From Clostridium_AD estertheticum_D (GTDB taxonomy: Bacteria; Bacillota; Clostridia; Clostridiales; Clostridiaceae), in the NCBI RefSeq assembly GCF_018861295.1, contig NZ_JAHLDM010000001.1:434001-498000 (forward strand): 64,000 nucleotides of DNA, written 5' to 3'. Positions 44,082 to 51,930 of this stretch are shown here, in pieces; the first letter of the stretch is position 1; each line of letters begins with the position of its first letter. Below the pieces are notes generated by a model, which saw only the letters and a program-made list of their open reading frames with translations, was not told the origin of the DNA and did not search any database. Both the position numbers and the translations under genes were made by a program.

Positions 44082-45680
44082 ATGAAAAATTTTAAAAAAA
44101 TTATAACTATGGGGTTTGTATTATTGATAATTACACTGTCAAAACCAGTGATGGCGATGGAACTAGGTAGTTTTACTGATGTTCCAAATTTTTCTGTAGT
44201 AATAGGTGATAGTATGTATACATTAGAGTATGCAAACGATCTAAATAATGCAAGTTTAATTAGTGAGGCAGTAGTTAAAAATAAAGGTGATATTTTTATA
44301 AAAACAGATGATAGCGGTTGGATAAAAAATAATGATGGGACACTAGTGAGCAAAGGGTCTGTAGATATTTCAACTATTAAATATAATAATGGTCAAAAAA
44401 TTGTAACTTTGGTACCAGTAACTTCGAATGTTACTAAAATTCAAGTTAATCCAAATATAAAAAATACTGGAACAAACACAGCTATTTTTACATACAAAAT
44501 ATTAGATCAGACTGGATTAGACATTACTAAAACTATTCCTGCCTCGCAGATAAATGCAATTGCATCTGTAAGCTCAACTGTAGTTTTAGACCCTTTAACA
44601 GCAACAGGTACAATAACGTATAATTCTATTACTGATATTGGTACAACGATCAATGTTAGATTAACGGATAAAATAAACGGCGCAACTATAAATGTAGTGA
44701 TGTTACCACCTGCCGTTGAAAACGACGCACCAAAGGTCAATAAAATTATTGTGACATCAACAGAACTAAGAACTAGTGGAGATATTGGTTATGCATTATA
44801 TAGTATATATGATCAATATGGGAAAGACGTTACAAATACATCACTTGGAACCAATGTGACTTTCTCAAGTAATACTGGTGAAGTTAAATCTATTAATGGT
44901 TCACTTACAATAAAAGCAAATGCGGGAATTAAATATAGTATGCTTAAGTCAGTTGTAATAACAGGTAGTGATTCAATTACTGGAGTTTCAACAACGGCTA
45001 CATTAAATGTTACAATAGCTGGATCAACACAAATTGGTACATTAAGTGATATATTACTTACAACATTAACAAATGTTGATGGAAAGACATTGACAGCGGG
45101 AGATACTTCAGATGTATTCTATGCTGGATATGTAGCAATAGATGTGAATGGAAAACTTACAACAAATTACGATCTTATGGCACAAGGGTTAATATTAACT
45201 GGTGATCATATGTTGACTACATCAACACCAAATGTAATAGCTCAACTTGTAAGAGATCCTTCAGACGGAGCAAAAGGACTAATAAAAGTAACAGCTACTA
45301 GTGATAAAATTTCAGTGGATATGCCAATAGTAATCATGGCTATAACAGCAAGTAAGACTTCACAACTAAGTACTACATTGAAAAAACAATCAGCAGTGGT
45401 TTCATTTATATTAGCATATCCAAGTGAGTCTATATCATCTGGTGAATCAGTGCTAATTCCATTTACAGCATTAGATCAAAATGGGAGAATAATTACAAAG
45501 TTTAGTGAATTGAATGGTATGGTAACACTTACGGGAGCAACCCTTGAAGAGAACCTTGATGGAACTGCTTCAGTAAAAAACAATAAGATTTATAGTAATG
45601 GGACTGATTCGATACATATAGATATAACAGCAATTACACAAACAGGTAAGTATAGCAGTATAACTATAGTTATTAAGTAG
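44082..45680 (+). CDS. S-layer-like protein, shorter paralog of the 37941 gene product
   Basis: This 532-residue protein has a signal peptide and a VPNFS-type copy of the shared domain (FSVVIGDSMYTLEYANDLNN). It then has Ig-like units closely related to residues about 180-520 of the product of the 37941 gene (IGTLSDILLTTLTNVDGKTL, TSDVFYAGYVAIDVNGK, VSDKI-type DMPIVIMAI, SISSGESVLIPFTALDQNG). It ends after TGKYSSITIVIK, where the larger protein continues for nearly 700 residues. ATG 44082 follows AGGGGGA. A decayed copy of the N-terminal domain continues in the same frame right after its TAG stop. Confidence 0.8.
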   Translation: MKNFKKIITMGFVLLIITLSKPVMAMELGSFTDVPNFSVVIGDSMYTLEYANDLNNASLISEAVVKNKGDIFIKTDDSGWIKNNDGTLVSKGSVDISTIKYNNGQKIVTLVPVTSNVTKIQVNPNIKNTGTNTAIFTYKILDQTGLDITKTIPASQINAIASVSSTVVLDPLTATGTITYNSITDIGTTINVRLTDKINGATINVVMLPPAVENDAPKVNKIIVTSTELRTSGDIGYALYSIYDQYGKDVTNTSLGTNVTFSSNTGEVKSINGSLTIKANAGIKYSMLKSVVITGSDSITGVSTTATLNVTIAGSTQIGTLSDILLTTLTNVDGKTLTAGDTSDVFYAGYVAIDVNGKLTTNYDLMAQGLILTGDHMLTTSTPNVIAQLVRDPSDGAKGLIKVTATSDKISVDMPIVIMAITASKTSQLSTTLKKQSAVVSFILAYPSESISSGESVLIPFTALDQNGRIITKFSELNGMVTLTGATLEENLDGTASVKNNKIYSNGTDSIHIDITAITQTGKYSSITIVIK

Positions 45681-45827
45681 AACAAGATATTAATGCTTGC
45701 GATGGGAAGCATTTCTGTAATGGCGGTTGAACTGGATAAATATTCAGTGCCCGATTTTTCTACTATGATAGGGAGTAAACTTTATACATTAGACTATGCT
45801 AATACCAAAAGAAAGAAGTTGAAATAA
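45681..45827 (+). pseudogene. Remnant of a ninth copy of the novel surface domain
   Basis: In frame after the stop of the preceding gene the DNA reads a truncated signal peptide (LMLAMGSISVMA) and then VELDKYSVPDFSTMIG and SKLYTLDYANTKRKK before a stop. This is close to the start of the 42045 product (KYSVPDFSIMIGNRLYTLEYAND). The rest of the domain is gone. Confidence 0.75.
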
Positions 45828-45901
45828 GAAAGTCTACAGTTAGGTAAGGATGACATTATAAATTTATATGTTGATGATTTACGTGATTGTCTGGAGGGGT
45901 T

Positions 45902-46054
45902 TGTAATAGCACGGACAGTAGAATAAATCATATGCGATTTTTTATAAGACCAAGGAGGTTTGGCAAAAGTTTGTTTATATCAATGCTCAACATTATTATG
46001 ATATAAATAAGAAAAATCCAGCTTATAGGATATATAGCTTCCATGGACTCGACT
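45902..46054 (+). pseudogene. Fragment of an AAA-ATPase-like/DUF1703-type gene
   Basis: The frame from about 45902 reads MRFFIRPRRFGKSLFISMLN and then stops. The adjacent frame continues with YYDINKKNPAYRIYSF. Together they give the Walker A-like RPRRFGKSL and the following YYDIN of AAA-ATPase-like proteins, broken by a frameshift. Both ends of the gene are missing. Confidence 0.6.
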
Positions 46055-46225
46055 GAATCGCTGAGTACATGTTCTTGTGGTACCAGATGGTTTGGGTTTC
46101 TCTTTTGGGGAAAGTTAGTAGAATTATCATCTTCAACTTTATAAAACTACATCTCTTACATGTAAATGAAAAATTGACGTACGTAAAAATGTACGGTAGA
46201 ATATAATATAAAGAGGTGATTAATC

Positions 46226-46480
46226 ATGAAAACTGTTCCTATTACTAATGCTAGGCAAAATATATTTAGTATAATAGAACAAACTATTGCAAATTCAGAG
46301 CCTATACAGATAACAAGTAAAAAAGGTGATGTTGTAATGGTAAGCCTTGCAGATTGGTCAGCAATACAAGAAACTTTATATCTTCTAGGAATGCCTGGAA
46401 TGAGGGAAAGTATTTTGGATGGAGCTAAGGAGCCTACTTCCGAGTGTAAGTCTTTGGAGGATATAGGATGGGATATATGA
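46226..46480 (+). CDS. Phd/YefM-type antitoxin
   Basis: This 84-residue protein reads VPITNARQNIFSIIEQTI...EPIQITSKKGDVVMVSLADWSAIQETLYLL, the standard YefM/Phd DNA-binding N-terminal domain followed by an acidic tail that would wrap the toxin. It overlaps the toxin gene by 13 bases. AGAGGTGA lies before the ATG. Such antitoxins repress their own promoter. Confidence 0.92.
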   Translation: MKTVPITNARQNIFSIIEQTIANSEPIQITSKKGDVVMVSLADWSAIQETLYLLGMPGMRESILDGAKEPTSECKSLEDIGWDI

Positions 46481-46731
46481 TAGTTCTAACTAAGCAAGCT
46501 CAAAAGGATGCTAAAAAATTAGAATCCTGTAGTTTAGATAAAAAAGCAAAAGAGCTGCTAAAAATAATGAAAGAAAATCCTTATCAAACTCCACCACCAT
46601 ATGAAAAACTTATAGGGGATTTAAAAGGTTTTTATTCTCGAAGGATTAATATAAAGCATAGGTTAATTTATGAAGTGTATGAAAAAGAAAATACAATTAA
46701 GATTTTAAGAATGTGGACACATTATCAGTAA
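46468..46731 (+). CDS. YoeB-type mRNA interferase toxin
   Basis: This 87-residue RelE-superfamily protein reads LTKQAQKDAKKLE, YEKLIGDLKGFYSRRINIKH, RLIYEVYEKE, and ends RMWTHYQ. The SRRIN..HRLIYEV block with a terminal H-Y pair matches the ribosome-dependent endoribonuclease YoeB. GGAGG is 7 bases before the ATG at 46468; an alternative ATG at 46477 exists. Overlap with the antitoxin and the following terminator make a complete two-gene module. Confidence 0.92.
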   Translation: MGYMIVLTKQAQKDAKKLESCSLDKKAKELLKIMKENPYQTPPPYEKLIGDLKGFYSRRINIKHRLIYEVYEKENTIKILRMWTHYQ

Positions 46732-46756
46732 AAAGGGCTATTTACAGCCCTTTTTT
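46731..46756 (+). terminator. Terminator of the toxin-antitoxin operon
   Basis: AAAAGGGCT pairs with AGCCCTTTT, followed by TT. Confidence 0.9.
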
Positions 46757-46826
46757 ATTTGATCTTATCTAAAATAATTCCTACTGTTGGTTCATTGTTG
46801 GCATTTTTAGGAATAACAGTATTTTA
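46756..46826 (+). pseudogene. Truncated duplicate of the small membrane protein gene at 48092
   Basis: TTG at 46759 opens a frame reading ILSKIIPTVGSLLAFLGITVF and then a stop. It is nearly identical at the DNA level to the first 70 bases of the gene at 48092 (SLSKIIPIIGSLLAFLGITV). Confidence 0.75.
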
Positions 46827-46945
46827 ACTTTTAAACTTAATATTAAGTATAGTTTATTAATATTTATCGAAATAAAGAGGAATTAAGGATCCGTTATAGA
46901 ATTATGTTAATATATGAATAAAATTGAAAATGGGGGTATAAATAC

Positions 46946-47875
46946 ATGAATAAGAAAATTATAGGTTCATTTCTTGTGTCTGTGATGATAGCATCAACTA
47001 CGACTATCTCGGCTTTGGGTGCAATGGGGAGTGGTACAGTTGTAATAGGAACAAAAGCATTTGATTTAAGTTATGCCAATGATCCGGCAAATTTCAAAGA
47101 AATCACTAGTGCAATAGTTGATGGTGGAATGGTTTATGTTAAAGATTTTAATGGAAAATGGATAAACAATATCAATGGATTAGCTGCGGCAATAAGTTCT
47201 ATACCAGCTGTGATTTACAAAAATGCTACTGAGAAGATAAGCTTTGATGCTGCAGATTTAGACGCAAAGATAAACTCTGCTACTCAAATTTTAGCAGCTA
47301 CGCAAGCAGTAGTTAAAGCTGAAATTAGCAAATTGCAAATAGATGTAGATGCTGCAAAGATTTCGGTTAATGCATTACTTGCTGATGCTGCGCCAAGTAA
47401 AATAAGAGCAGATTTATTAGCACGATTAAATCTTATTAAAGTTACGAATGTGACTAGTCCAATTGTAACTACTCCAAGTGTAGATGTAACTGCTCCAATT
47501 CTTAATTCAGTATCTTTAACTATTGGACAACCAGTTTTAGCTACTAAAGACGCTAGCGGTAATTTTAAAGTGAGTTTAGCTGCTGCAAAAGCTACTGATA
47601 TGTTTACTGATTTAAAACTTAACACTAGCGAGAAAGCCACTGCAAAAATTACTTGTTTGGGAAGGACTAAAACTTTTACAATAAATGATGCTGGTGATGT
47701 TACTATTCCTGTAGCTGATCTACTTGGATCATATGCTCCTAGCGCAGCTGGTATATCTGTAGGAACTTTAAAAGGTTACCTTGGTATATTAGGCAATAGC
47801 ATTACATTAAATGCAACACTTACTGATGCAGCTGGAAACGCATCAACAAAAACGATTATTATTGCTGCTAACTAA
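46946..47875 (+). CDS. Secreted protein with the novel N-terminal domain and an Ig-like C-terminal domain
   Basis: This 309-residue protein has a signal peptide to about residue 25, then the shared domain (GTVVIGTKAFDLSYANDPAN, GGMVYVKDFNGKWINN, SSIPAVIYKN). A coiled or helical Ala-rich linker follows at about 100-160 (AVVKAEISKLQIDVDAAKIS). The C-terminal beta domain (about 180-309) ends LNATLTDAAGNASTKTIIIA, like a bacterial Ig-type unit. GGGGG precedes the ATG. A CGTTATA -10-like sequence is at 46892 but the TGCAAC part is missing. Confidence 0.75.
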   Translation: MNKKIIGSFLVSVMIASTTTISALGAMGSGTVVIGTKAFDLSYANDPANFKEITSAIVDGGMVYVKDFNGKWINNINGLAAAISSIPAVIYKNATEKISFDAADLDAKINSATQILAATQAVVKAEISKLQIDVDAAKISVNALLADAAPSKIRADLLARLNLIKVTNVTSPIVTTPSVDVTAPILNSVSLTIGQPVLATKDASGNFKVSLAAAKATDMFTDLKLNTSEKATAKITCLGRTKTFTINDAGDVTIPVADLLGSYAPSAAGISVGTLKGYLGILGNSITLNATLTDAAGNASTKTIIIAAN

Positions 47876-48030
47876 ACCCATGGGGTAAGTGAATAAAAGG
47901 ACTGGACCGATATAAATCAGTCCAGTCCTTTTTATGTTAAAACAATAAAATTAAAAGCTTTGAAAAAAGTATATTTACAGAATATCTATTATTGTATTTA
48001 TGTGAATAGAATTAACTAAACCCATGGGGT
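47876..48030. repeat. Repeated CCCATGGGG palindromes around a terminator
   Basis: TAAACCCATGGGGTAAG follows the stop of the preceding gene and TAAACCCATGGGGTACC recurs at about 48017-48030; a related ACCCCTGGGGT stretch is at 49877. These look like duplicated gene ends. Confidence 0.6.
47895..47934. terminator. Terminator hairpin, family copy 1
   Basis: AAAGGACTGGAC pairs with GTCCAGTCCTTT, followed by TTT. It is related to the hairpins at 48575 and 49815. Confidence 0.85.
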
Positions 48031-48091
48031 ACCTAATGTAATAGAAATATGCATATATTTACGATTATAATTGAACTAAGAGGTGATTTAT

Positions 48092-48226
48092 TTGAGCTTA
48101 TCTAAGATAATTCCTATTATTGGTTCATTGTTGGCATTTTTGGGAATAACAGTATCTTTATTTTTTATGATTAAGAGCAATCTAGCCATGAAGAGAAAAT
48201 ACAAAGAGAAGTATAAAAGAAAATGA
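48092..48226 (+). CDS. Small single-pass membrane protein (44 residues)
   Basis: TTG at 48092, 6 bases after AGAGGTGA, opens a frame with one hydrophobic segment (IIPIIGSLLAFLGITVSLFF) and a very basic tail (KRKYKEKYKRK). The layout resembles small toxin or membrane-stress peptides, but I know no family match. A truncated near-copy lies at 46756. A coiled-coil frame follows in the same phase after two stops, so this could be the first part of a longer, broken gene. Confidence 0.5.
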   Translation: MSLSKIIPIIGSLLAFLGITVSLFFMIKSNLAMKRKYKEKYKRK

Positions 48227-48235
48227 TTTTCTTAA

Positions 48236-48388
48236 GATTGGAATAAGCAAAAATTAGACTTATTGGGGACATCATTAAAAAGCGTTTCAAAGGATGTTAA
48301 GGAAGTCAAAGAGAACATAGATGTAATGAAGGACGTATTAGGTAGAAACCAAATAGATATTGAAGTTTTAAAACGTAAACCGGTTTAA
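48236..48388 (+). pseudogene. Coiled-coil fragment in frame with the preceding small gene
   Basis: After TGA and TAA stops the same frame continues with LLGTSLKSVSKDVKEVKENI and DVMKDVLGRNQIDIEVLKRK, then a stop. It has no start codon with a ribosome binding site. Either it is the decayed C-terminal half of the 48092 gene or an unrelated fragment. Confidence 0.45.
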
Positions 48389-48410
48389 GGACATATATTT
48401 GAGAACCATT

Positions 48411-48436
48411 ACAAGGCTTGTAGGAGCCTTGTTTTT
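48411..48436 (+). terminator. Terminator after the coiled-coil fragment
   Basis: ACAAGGCT pairs with AGCCTTGT, followed by TTTT. Confidence 0.85.
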
Positions 48437-48512
48437 ATTTACAGTTATTTATTACAAAATTACAAAATTTTATATTGTTCCAAAAAACATCATAGAAAGT
48501 ATTGTAGCAATA

Positions 48513-48548
48513 GTTGATGCTGGTGATGTTACTATTCCTGCTAGTTAA
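48513..48548 (+). pseudogene. Fragment of a surface-protein gene 3' region
   Basis: GATGCTGGTGATGTTACTAT plus TCCTG is identical to bases 47688-47712 inside the 46946 gene (DAGDVTIP) and is followed by a stop. It is a small duplicated piece just before the family-2 terminator. Confidence 0.6.
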
Positions 48549-48574
48549 AGTGAGACAATTTATTTAATCTAAAT

Positions 48575-48615
48575 AAAAACGACTGGACTGAAATATATCA
48601 GTCTAGTCGTTTTTA
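48575..48615. terminator. Terminator hairpin, family copy 2
   Basis: AAACGACTGGACTGA pairs with TCAGTCTAGTCGTTT, with A and T runs on both sides. It can end the leftward gene at 48643. Confidence 0.87.
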
Positions 48616-48642
48616 GATTAAAAAGTAAAAGCTTATTAGTCA

Positions 48643-49578
48643 TTAATTTGTCTGCTTGGCATAATTAAAGTAATCAGCATTATCCATAAATCTGTCTTTA
48701 AGGTAATTGAAATTTCCCGTTGTTAAATCAAATTTACAAGAGGAAATATAGAAACCGATGTCCCTACTAGCATCCATATTGTTATAAAAAGATGTTTCAA
48801 AGACGTTCTTCTCTAATTGATTAAAGAAAAGACTTTGAGAACTATATGTATAAACGGAGTTAGTAGATCCGCTAGTATCCGTAAAATTCGCAAGTTTAAG
48901 TATACCATCCTTTATATAATATACTTTCATTTCTGAAGAGTTAGTTCCACTTGGTGTGCCCATTAATAAAAAGTCTGGTTGACCATCTAGTATATTTTTA
49001 TGAACTCTAATTAGATCTCTATCTAAATTTAAAACTTGTTCTTCATTATTATAGGCATCGTATATTTTAGAATTGCTTTCGCCATCTTTTGATACTGCTA
49101 TATTATAATGACCTTTGCTTAATTTGTCTCCTTCATTTGCACCTGCCCATGTAAAGGCCCAATCTTCAGAGTCATTTGATGCTTGTGCAAGCTGGTTATC
49201 ATCGCTAAATACATGTATTGAATAATTTACTCCAGTATTATCCTTCATATCTAAGGTATAAAGACTTTTACCTTTTATTATATCTAACTCTGTCGTAGCT
49301 CCATTTTGGTCTTCACCTGGTACAATACTTGGGTCTATAGTCTTTCCTGTACTATTTTCCGTCCAAGTTCCTGAAAAATCTTTAACGTAAATCTTTCCAC
49401 CTTCAATTATAGCATTCGTAATCACTGTAAAATTTGCTGTGTCATTAGCGTAAGCTAAATCAAAGGATTTGCTACCAATTACAACCGTACCGTTAGTCAT
49501 AGTAGCAAAAGCTGATAGTGATGATGTTCCTGTTATCATTAAAGAAACAAGAAGTGAACTTATAAATTTCTTTTTCAA
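48643..49578 (-). CDS. Secreted protein with the novel N-terminal domain, unknown C-terminal part
   Basis: This 311-residue protein starts at a TTG behind GGGGG. The signal peptide ends near residue 25 (LSAFATM). The shared domain follows (GTVVIGSKSFDLAYANDTAN, GGKIYVKDFSGTWTENSTG, TIDPS). The remaining 215 residues are acidic and look like a globular beta-rich domain (LYTLDMKDNTGVNYSIHVF, LLMGTPSGTNSSEMKVYYI), with no family I recognise. It is transcribed leftward, opposite to the preceding surface genes. Confidence 0.72.
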   Translation of the reverse strand: MKKKFISSLLVSLMITGTSSLSAFATMTNGTVVIGSKSFDLAYANDTANFTVITNAIIEGGKIYVKDFSGTWTENSTGKTIDPSIVPGEDQNGATTELDIIKGKSLYTLDMKDNTGVNYSIHVFSDDNQLAQASNDSEDWAFTWAGANEGDKLSKGHYNIAVSKDGESNSKIYDAYNNEEQVLNLDRDLIRVHKNILDGQPDFLLMGTPSGTNSSEMKVYYIKDGILKLANFTDTSGSTNSVYTYSSQSLFFNQLEKNVFETSFYNNMDASRDIGFYISSCKFDLTTGNFNYLKDRFMDNADYFNYAKQTN

Positions 49579-49814
49579 ATTTTAATACCCCCTATAAATA
49601 CATAATATAAAATCTACATAAATACCGTTTTTTAAAGCTATAATGTATATGACATCACAATTGTATGAATAAAATGTTAAACACATATAAATGACTAAAT
49701 TCTACATAAAATTGCATAATCCTCTATTTAAACAATAATATATAATTAAAGTTATATGTAACTAATCCAACTAGATTTAATATTTATATTATGTACAGTG
49801 AAAAGGAATATTAA

Positions 49815-49856
49815 ATAAAAACGACTGGACTGAAATAAATCAGTCTAGTCGTTTTT
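49815..49856. terminator. Terminator hairpin, family copy 3
   Basis: AAACGACTGGACTGA pairs with TCAGTCTAGTCGTTT, nearly identical to copy 2. It can end the leftward gene at 49889. Confidence 0.87.
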
Positions 49857-49888
49857 ACGTTAAGCTGCAATAAACTACCCCTGGGGTG

Positions 49889-51583
49889 TTACATACTTGG
49901 GTCTATAGTTTTACCTGTAAGATTATCTATCCAATTTCCCGAATAATCTTTAACATAAATCGCACCACCATTAACTAGTGCATTATTGATTTCGGAACTA
50001 TTAGCTGAATTGTTAGCATATTCAAGGGTATAAGATTTAGTACCTATTAAAACAGTCCCTGCAGGCATAACATTTAAATCTGCTGAAGTATAAGCTGCTT
50101 CTTTATTATAGGAAATACCTAATCTTGAACTTTCAGTTTTGTATAAGCTTGTTACTGTTACATATACATAACCACCAGCTTGTGCTAGTTGCTCAGTTGT
50201 ATATATTACAGTTCTATATTGGGTTGAATTTATGGTTCCTACCCCTATTGTCTTTTGTGAGAAAGCGTCTGAATATATAGTTACTTTATCACCATCTGTG
50301 AACAGATAATTATTTAAAGTTATAACATCCAAGGCTCCTACTGGATTATTTGAAATCTTGATTGCATCTGTACTAAAAGGCATAGTCGAAACCGGTATTG
50401 ATGTTTGTTTTGGTTGTCCATCTGCGCTAACTGCAACAGTATATTTTCCAGTGTTTAAATTATTGTTTAAAAGGCCTAAAGGTTGTTTTAGAGCACTAAA
50501 ATAATAAGTACCTGCTTTTAAGTAAACAGATTGCGACCATGTTTTAGGAGTTCCATCCGATCCATAACGAATGCGAGACGAAAATATTTGATTGCCATCA
50601 TTATCTGCTAAGTTTACATTTACTTCATAAATCGATGAAATCATTTTTAAAGTGATTTTTCCATCTAGTGGAAGCATTATTTTGTAGGTGTTTTGGTCAT
50701 CATTACATGCTATGAATCCAATGATAACATTAGAATTCAAATTTAATGGCTGCGCAGTTAAGGTGCCATTATTAGGCTCTACATCATCGCTATATACAGG
50801 GGTATAATTAACGCGAAGAGTATATTTACCTGTATTTGAATTATTGTTTAATAGACCAGTACCTTGTTTTAAAACACTTAAATAATAAGTGCCTGCATTC
50901 AAATCAATAAGTTGTGTCCAGGTCTTTGGAGATTGTTCAGATCCCGAACCTACATAATTAGAAAATATTTGCTTGCCGTCATTATCATTCAAATTTAAAT
51001 TTACTCCATATATTGATGAAAGCATTTTGACATCAATTCTGCCAGACATTGGTAGTGTGAATTTATACGTATCCTGGTCATCGTTGGCTGCTATAAATCC
51101 TATGAGTGGATCAGAATTTAAAGTTAATGGTTGCGCAGTTATTGGACTATTGTTAGGTTCTACATCATTGGTATAAACCTCTGTAAAATCAACTCCAAGA
51201 CTATAGTTTACAGTGCCAGAAACATATTTTATAACAGTAAAATAATAAGTACCTGCGTCTAAATCAACAGCTTGTGACCATGTTGTAGATGAATTACCAT
51301 TTCCCAAGCTTGGATAATAAGATAATACTTGATTACCATTATCATCCTTTAGATTTAAATTTATTTTATTATTTGATGAAATCATTTTGATATTGAGTTT
51401 ACCAGCCGTGGGAAGTACGACCTTGTATATATCCTGGTCATTAGATGAGACAATATCATTTGTGATCGTGCTGCCAAGTGTAAGAGTTTGGGTAATAGCT
51501 GCATGGGCAATATTAGTTGGTACTATAATTTGCACTAATAGAAATACTAATATAAATAATGATGTAATAATTTTTTTACGCAT
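49889..51583 (-). CDS. Secreted PPC-repeat protein with the novel domain at its C terminus
   Basis: This 564-residue protein has a signal peptide to about residue 28. Three pre-peptidase C-terminal (PPC) beta domains follow, at about 30-130, 145-255 and 275-385, each with DQDIYKVVLP or DDQDTYKF and an AGTYYF or AGTYYL end. A linker region with VTSLYKTESSRLG comes next. The last 60 residues are the shared domain (AGTVLIGTKSYTLEYANNSA, GGAIYVKDYSGNWIDNLTG). It is the only member with the domain at the C terminus. The domain stops at KTIDPSM and the protein ends. AAGGGGG precedes the ATG. Confidence 0.8.
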   Translation of the reverse strand: MRKKIITSLFILVFLLVQIIVPTNIAHAAITQTLTLGSTITNDIVSSNDQDIYKVVLPTAGKLNIKMISSNNKINLNLKDDNGNQVLSYYPSLGNGNSSTTWSQAVDLDAGTYYFTVIKYVSGTVNYSLGVDFTEVYTNDVEPNNSPITAQPLTLNSDPLIGFIAANDDQDTYKFTLPMSGRIDVKMLSSIYGVNLNLNDNDGKQIFSNYVGSGSEQSPKTWTQLIDLNAGTYYLSVLKQGTGLLNNNSNTGKYTLRVNYTPVYSDDVEPNNGTLTAQPLNLNSNVIIGFIACNDDQNTYKIMLPLDGKITLKMISSIYEVNVNLADNDGNQIFSSRIRYGSDGTPKTWSQSVYLKAGTYYFSALKQPLGLLNNNLNTGKYTVAVSADGQPKQTSIPVSTMPFSTDAIKISNNPVGALDVITLNNYLFTDGDKVTIYSDAFSQKTIGVGTINSTQYRTVIYTTEQLAQAGGYVYVTVTSLYKTESSRLGISYNKEAAYTSADLNVMPAGTVLIGTKSYTLEYANNSANSSEINNALVNGGAIYVKDYSGNWIDNLTGKTIDPSM

Positions 51584-51782
51584 TTTGAGTCCCCCTTATA
51601 ATGTAGTGATTTTTTATTAAACCCTACATACTATAATTCAACATTAATGATGAATTTCCTTTTTTAGAATATTTAACCTTTAGTACATTCTCCTAGTTTT
51701 GCCTTAATATATTATACTTCACTGTCAGTCATTAGTTTCACAAAAATCATTAAGGAAATATAATATAAAACATTAGTAAAAG

Positions 51783-51821
51783 TGCAACTATATTGTAGTA
51801 ATAAACGTTATATAAGTGTAA
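51783..51821 (+). promoter_or_regulatory. ECF-like promoter motif, copy E (before the exopolysaccharide operon)
   Basis: TGCAAC, 17 bases, then CGTTATATAAGTG, about 110 bases before the first gene. The rest of the 347-base gap 51584-51930 is AT-rich with no gene. Confidence 0.72.
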
Positions 51822-51930
51822 AAGGCAAAGAAATATAGGATTACGTTACTTTATAGAAAGGCATTATTTACCTCACAAGTAAACAATGATATAATATAGA
51901 CATATGAACTTTTACTAGGGGGAACTATAA

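Noticed and set aside
46869..46900. CGTTATAG before the 46946 gene as a sixth ECF-like motif
   Set aside because: The -10 half matches, but the bases at the -35 position read GAAATA and do not match TGCAAC.
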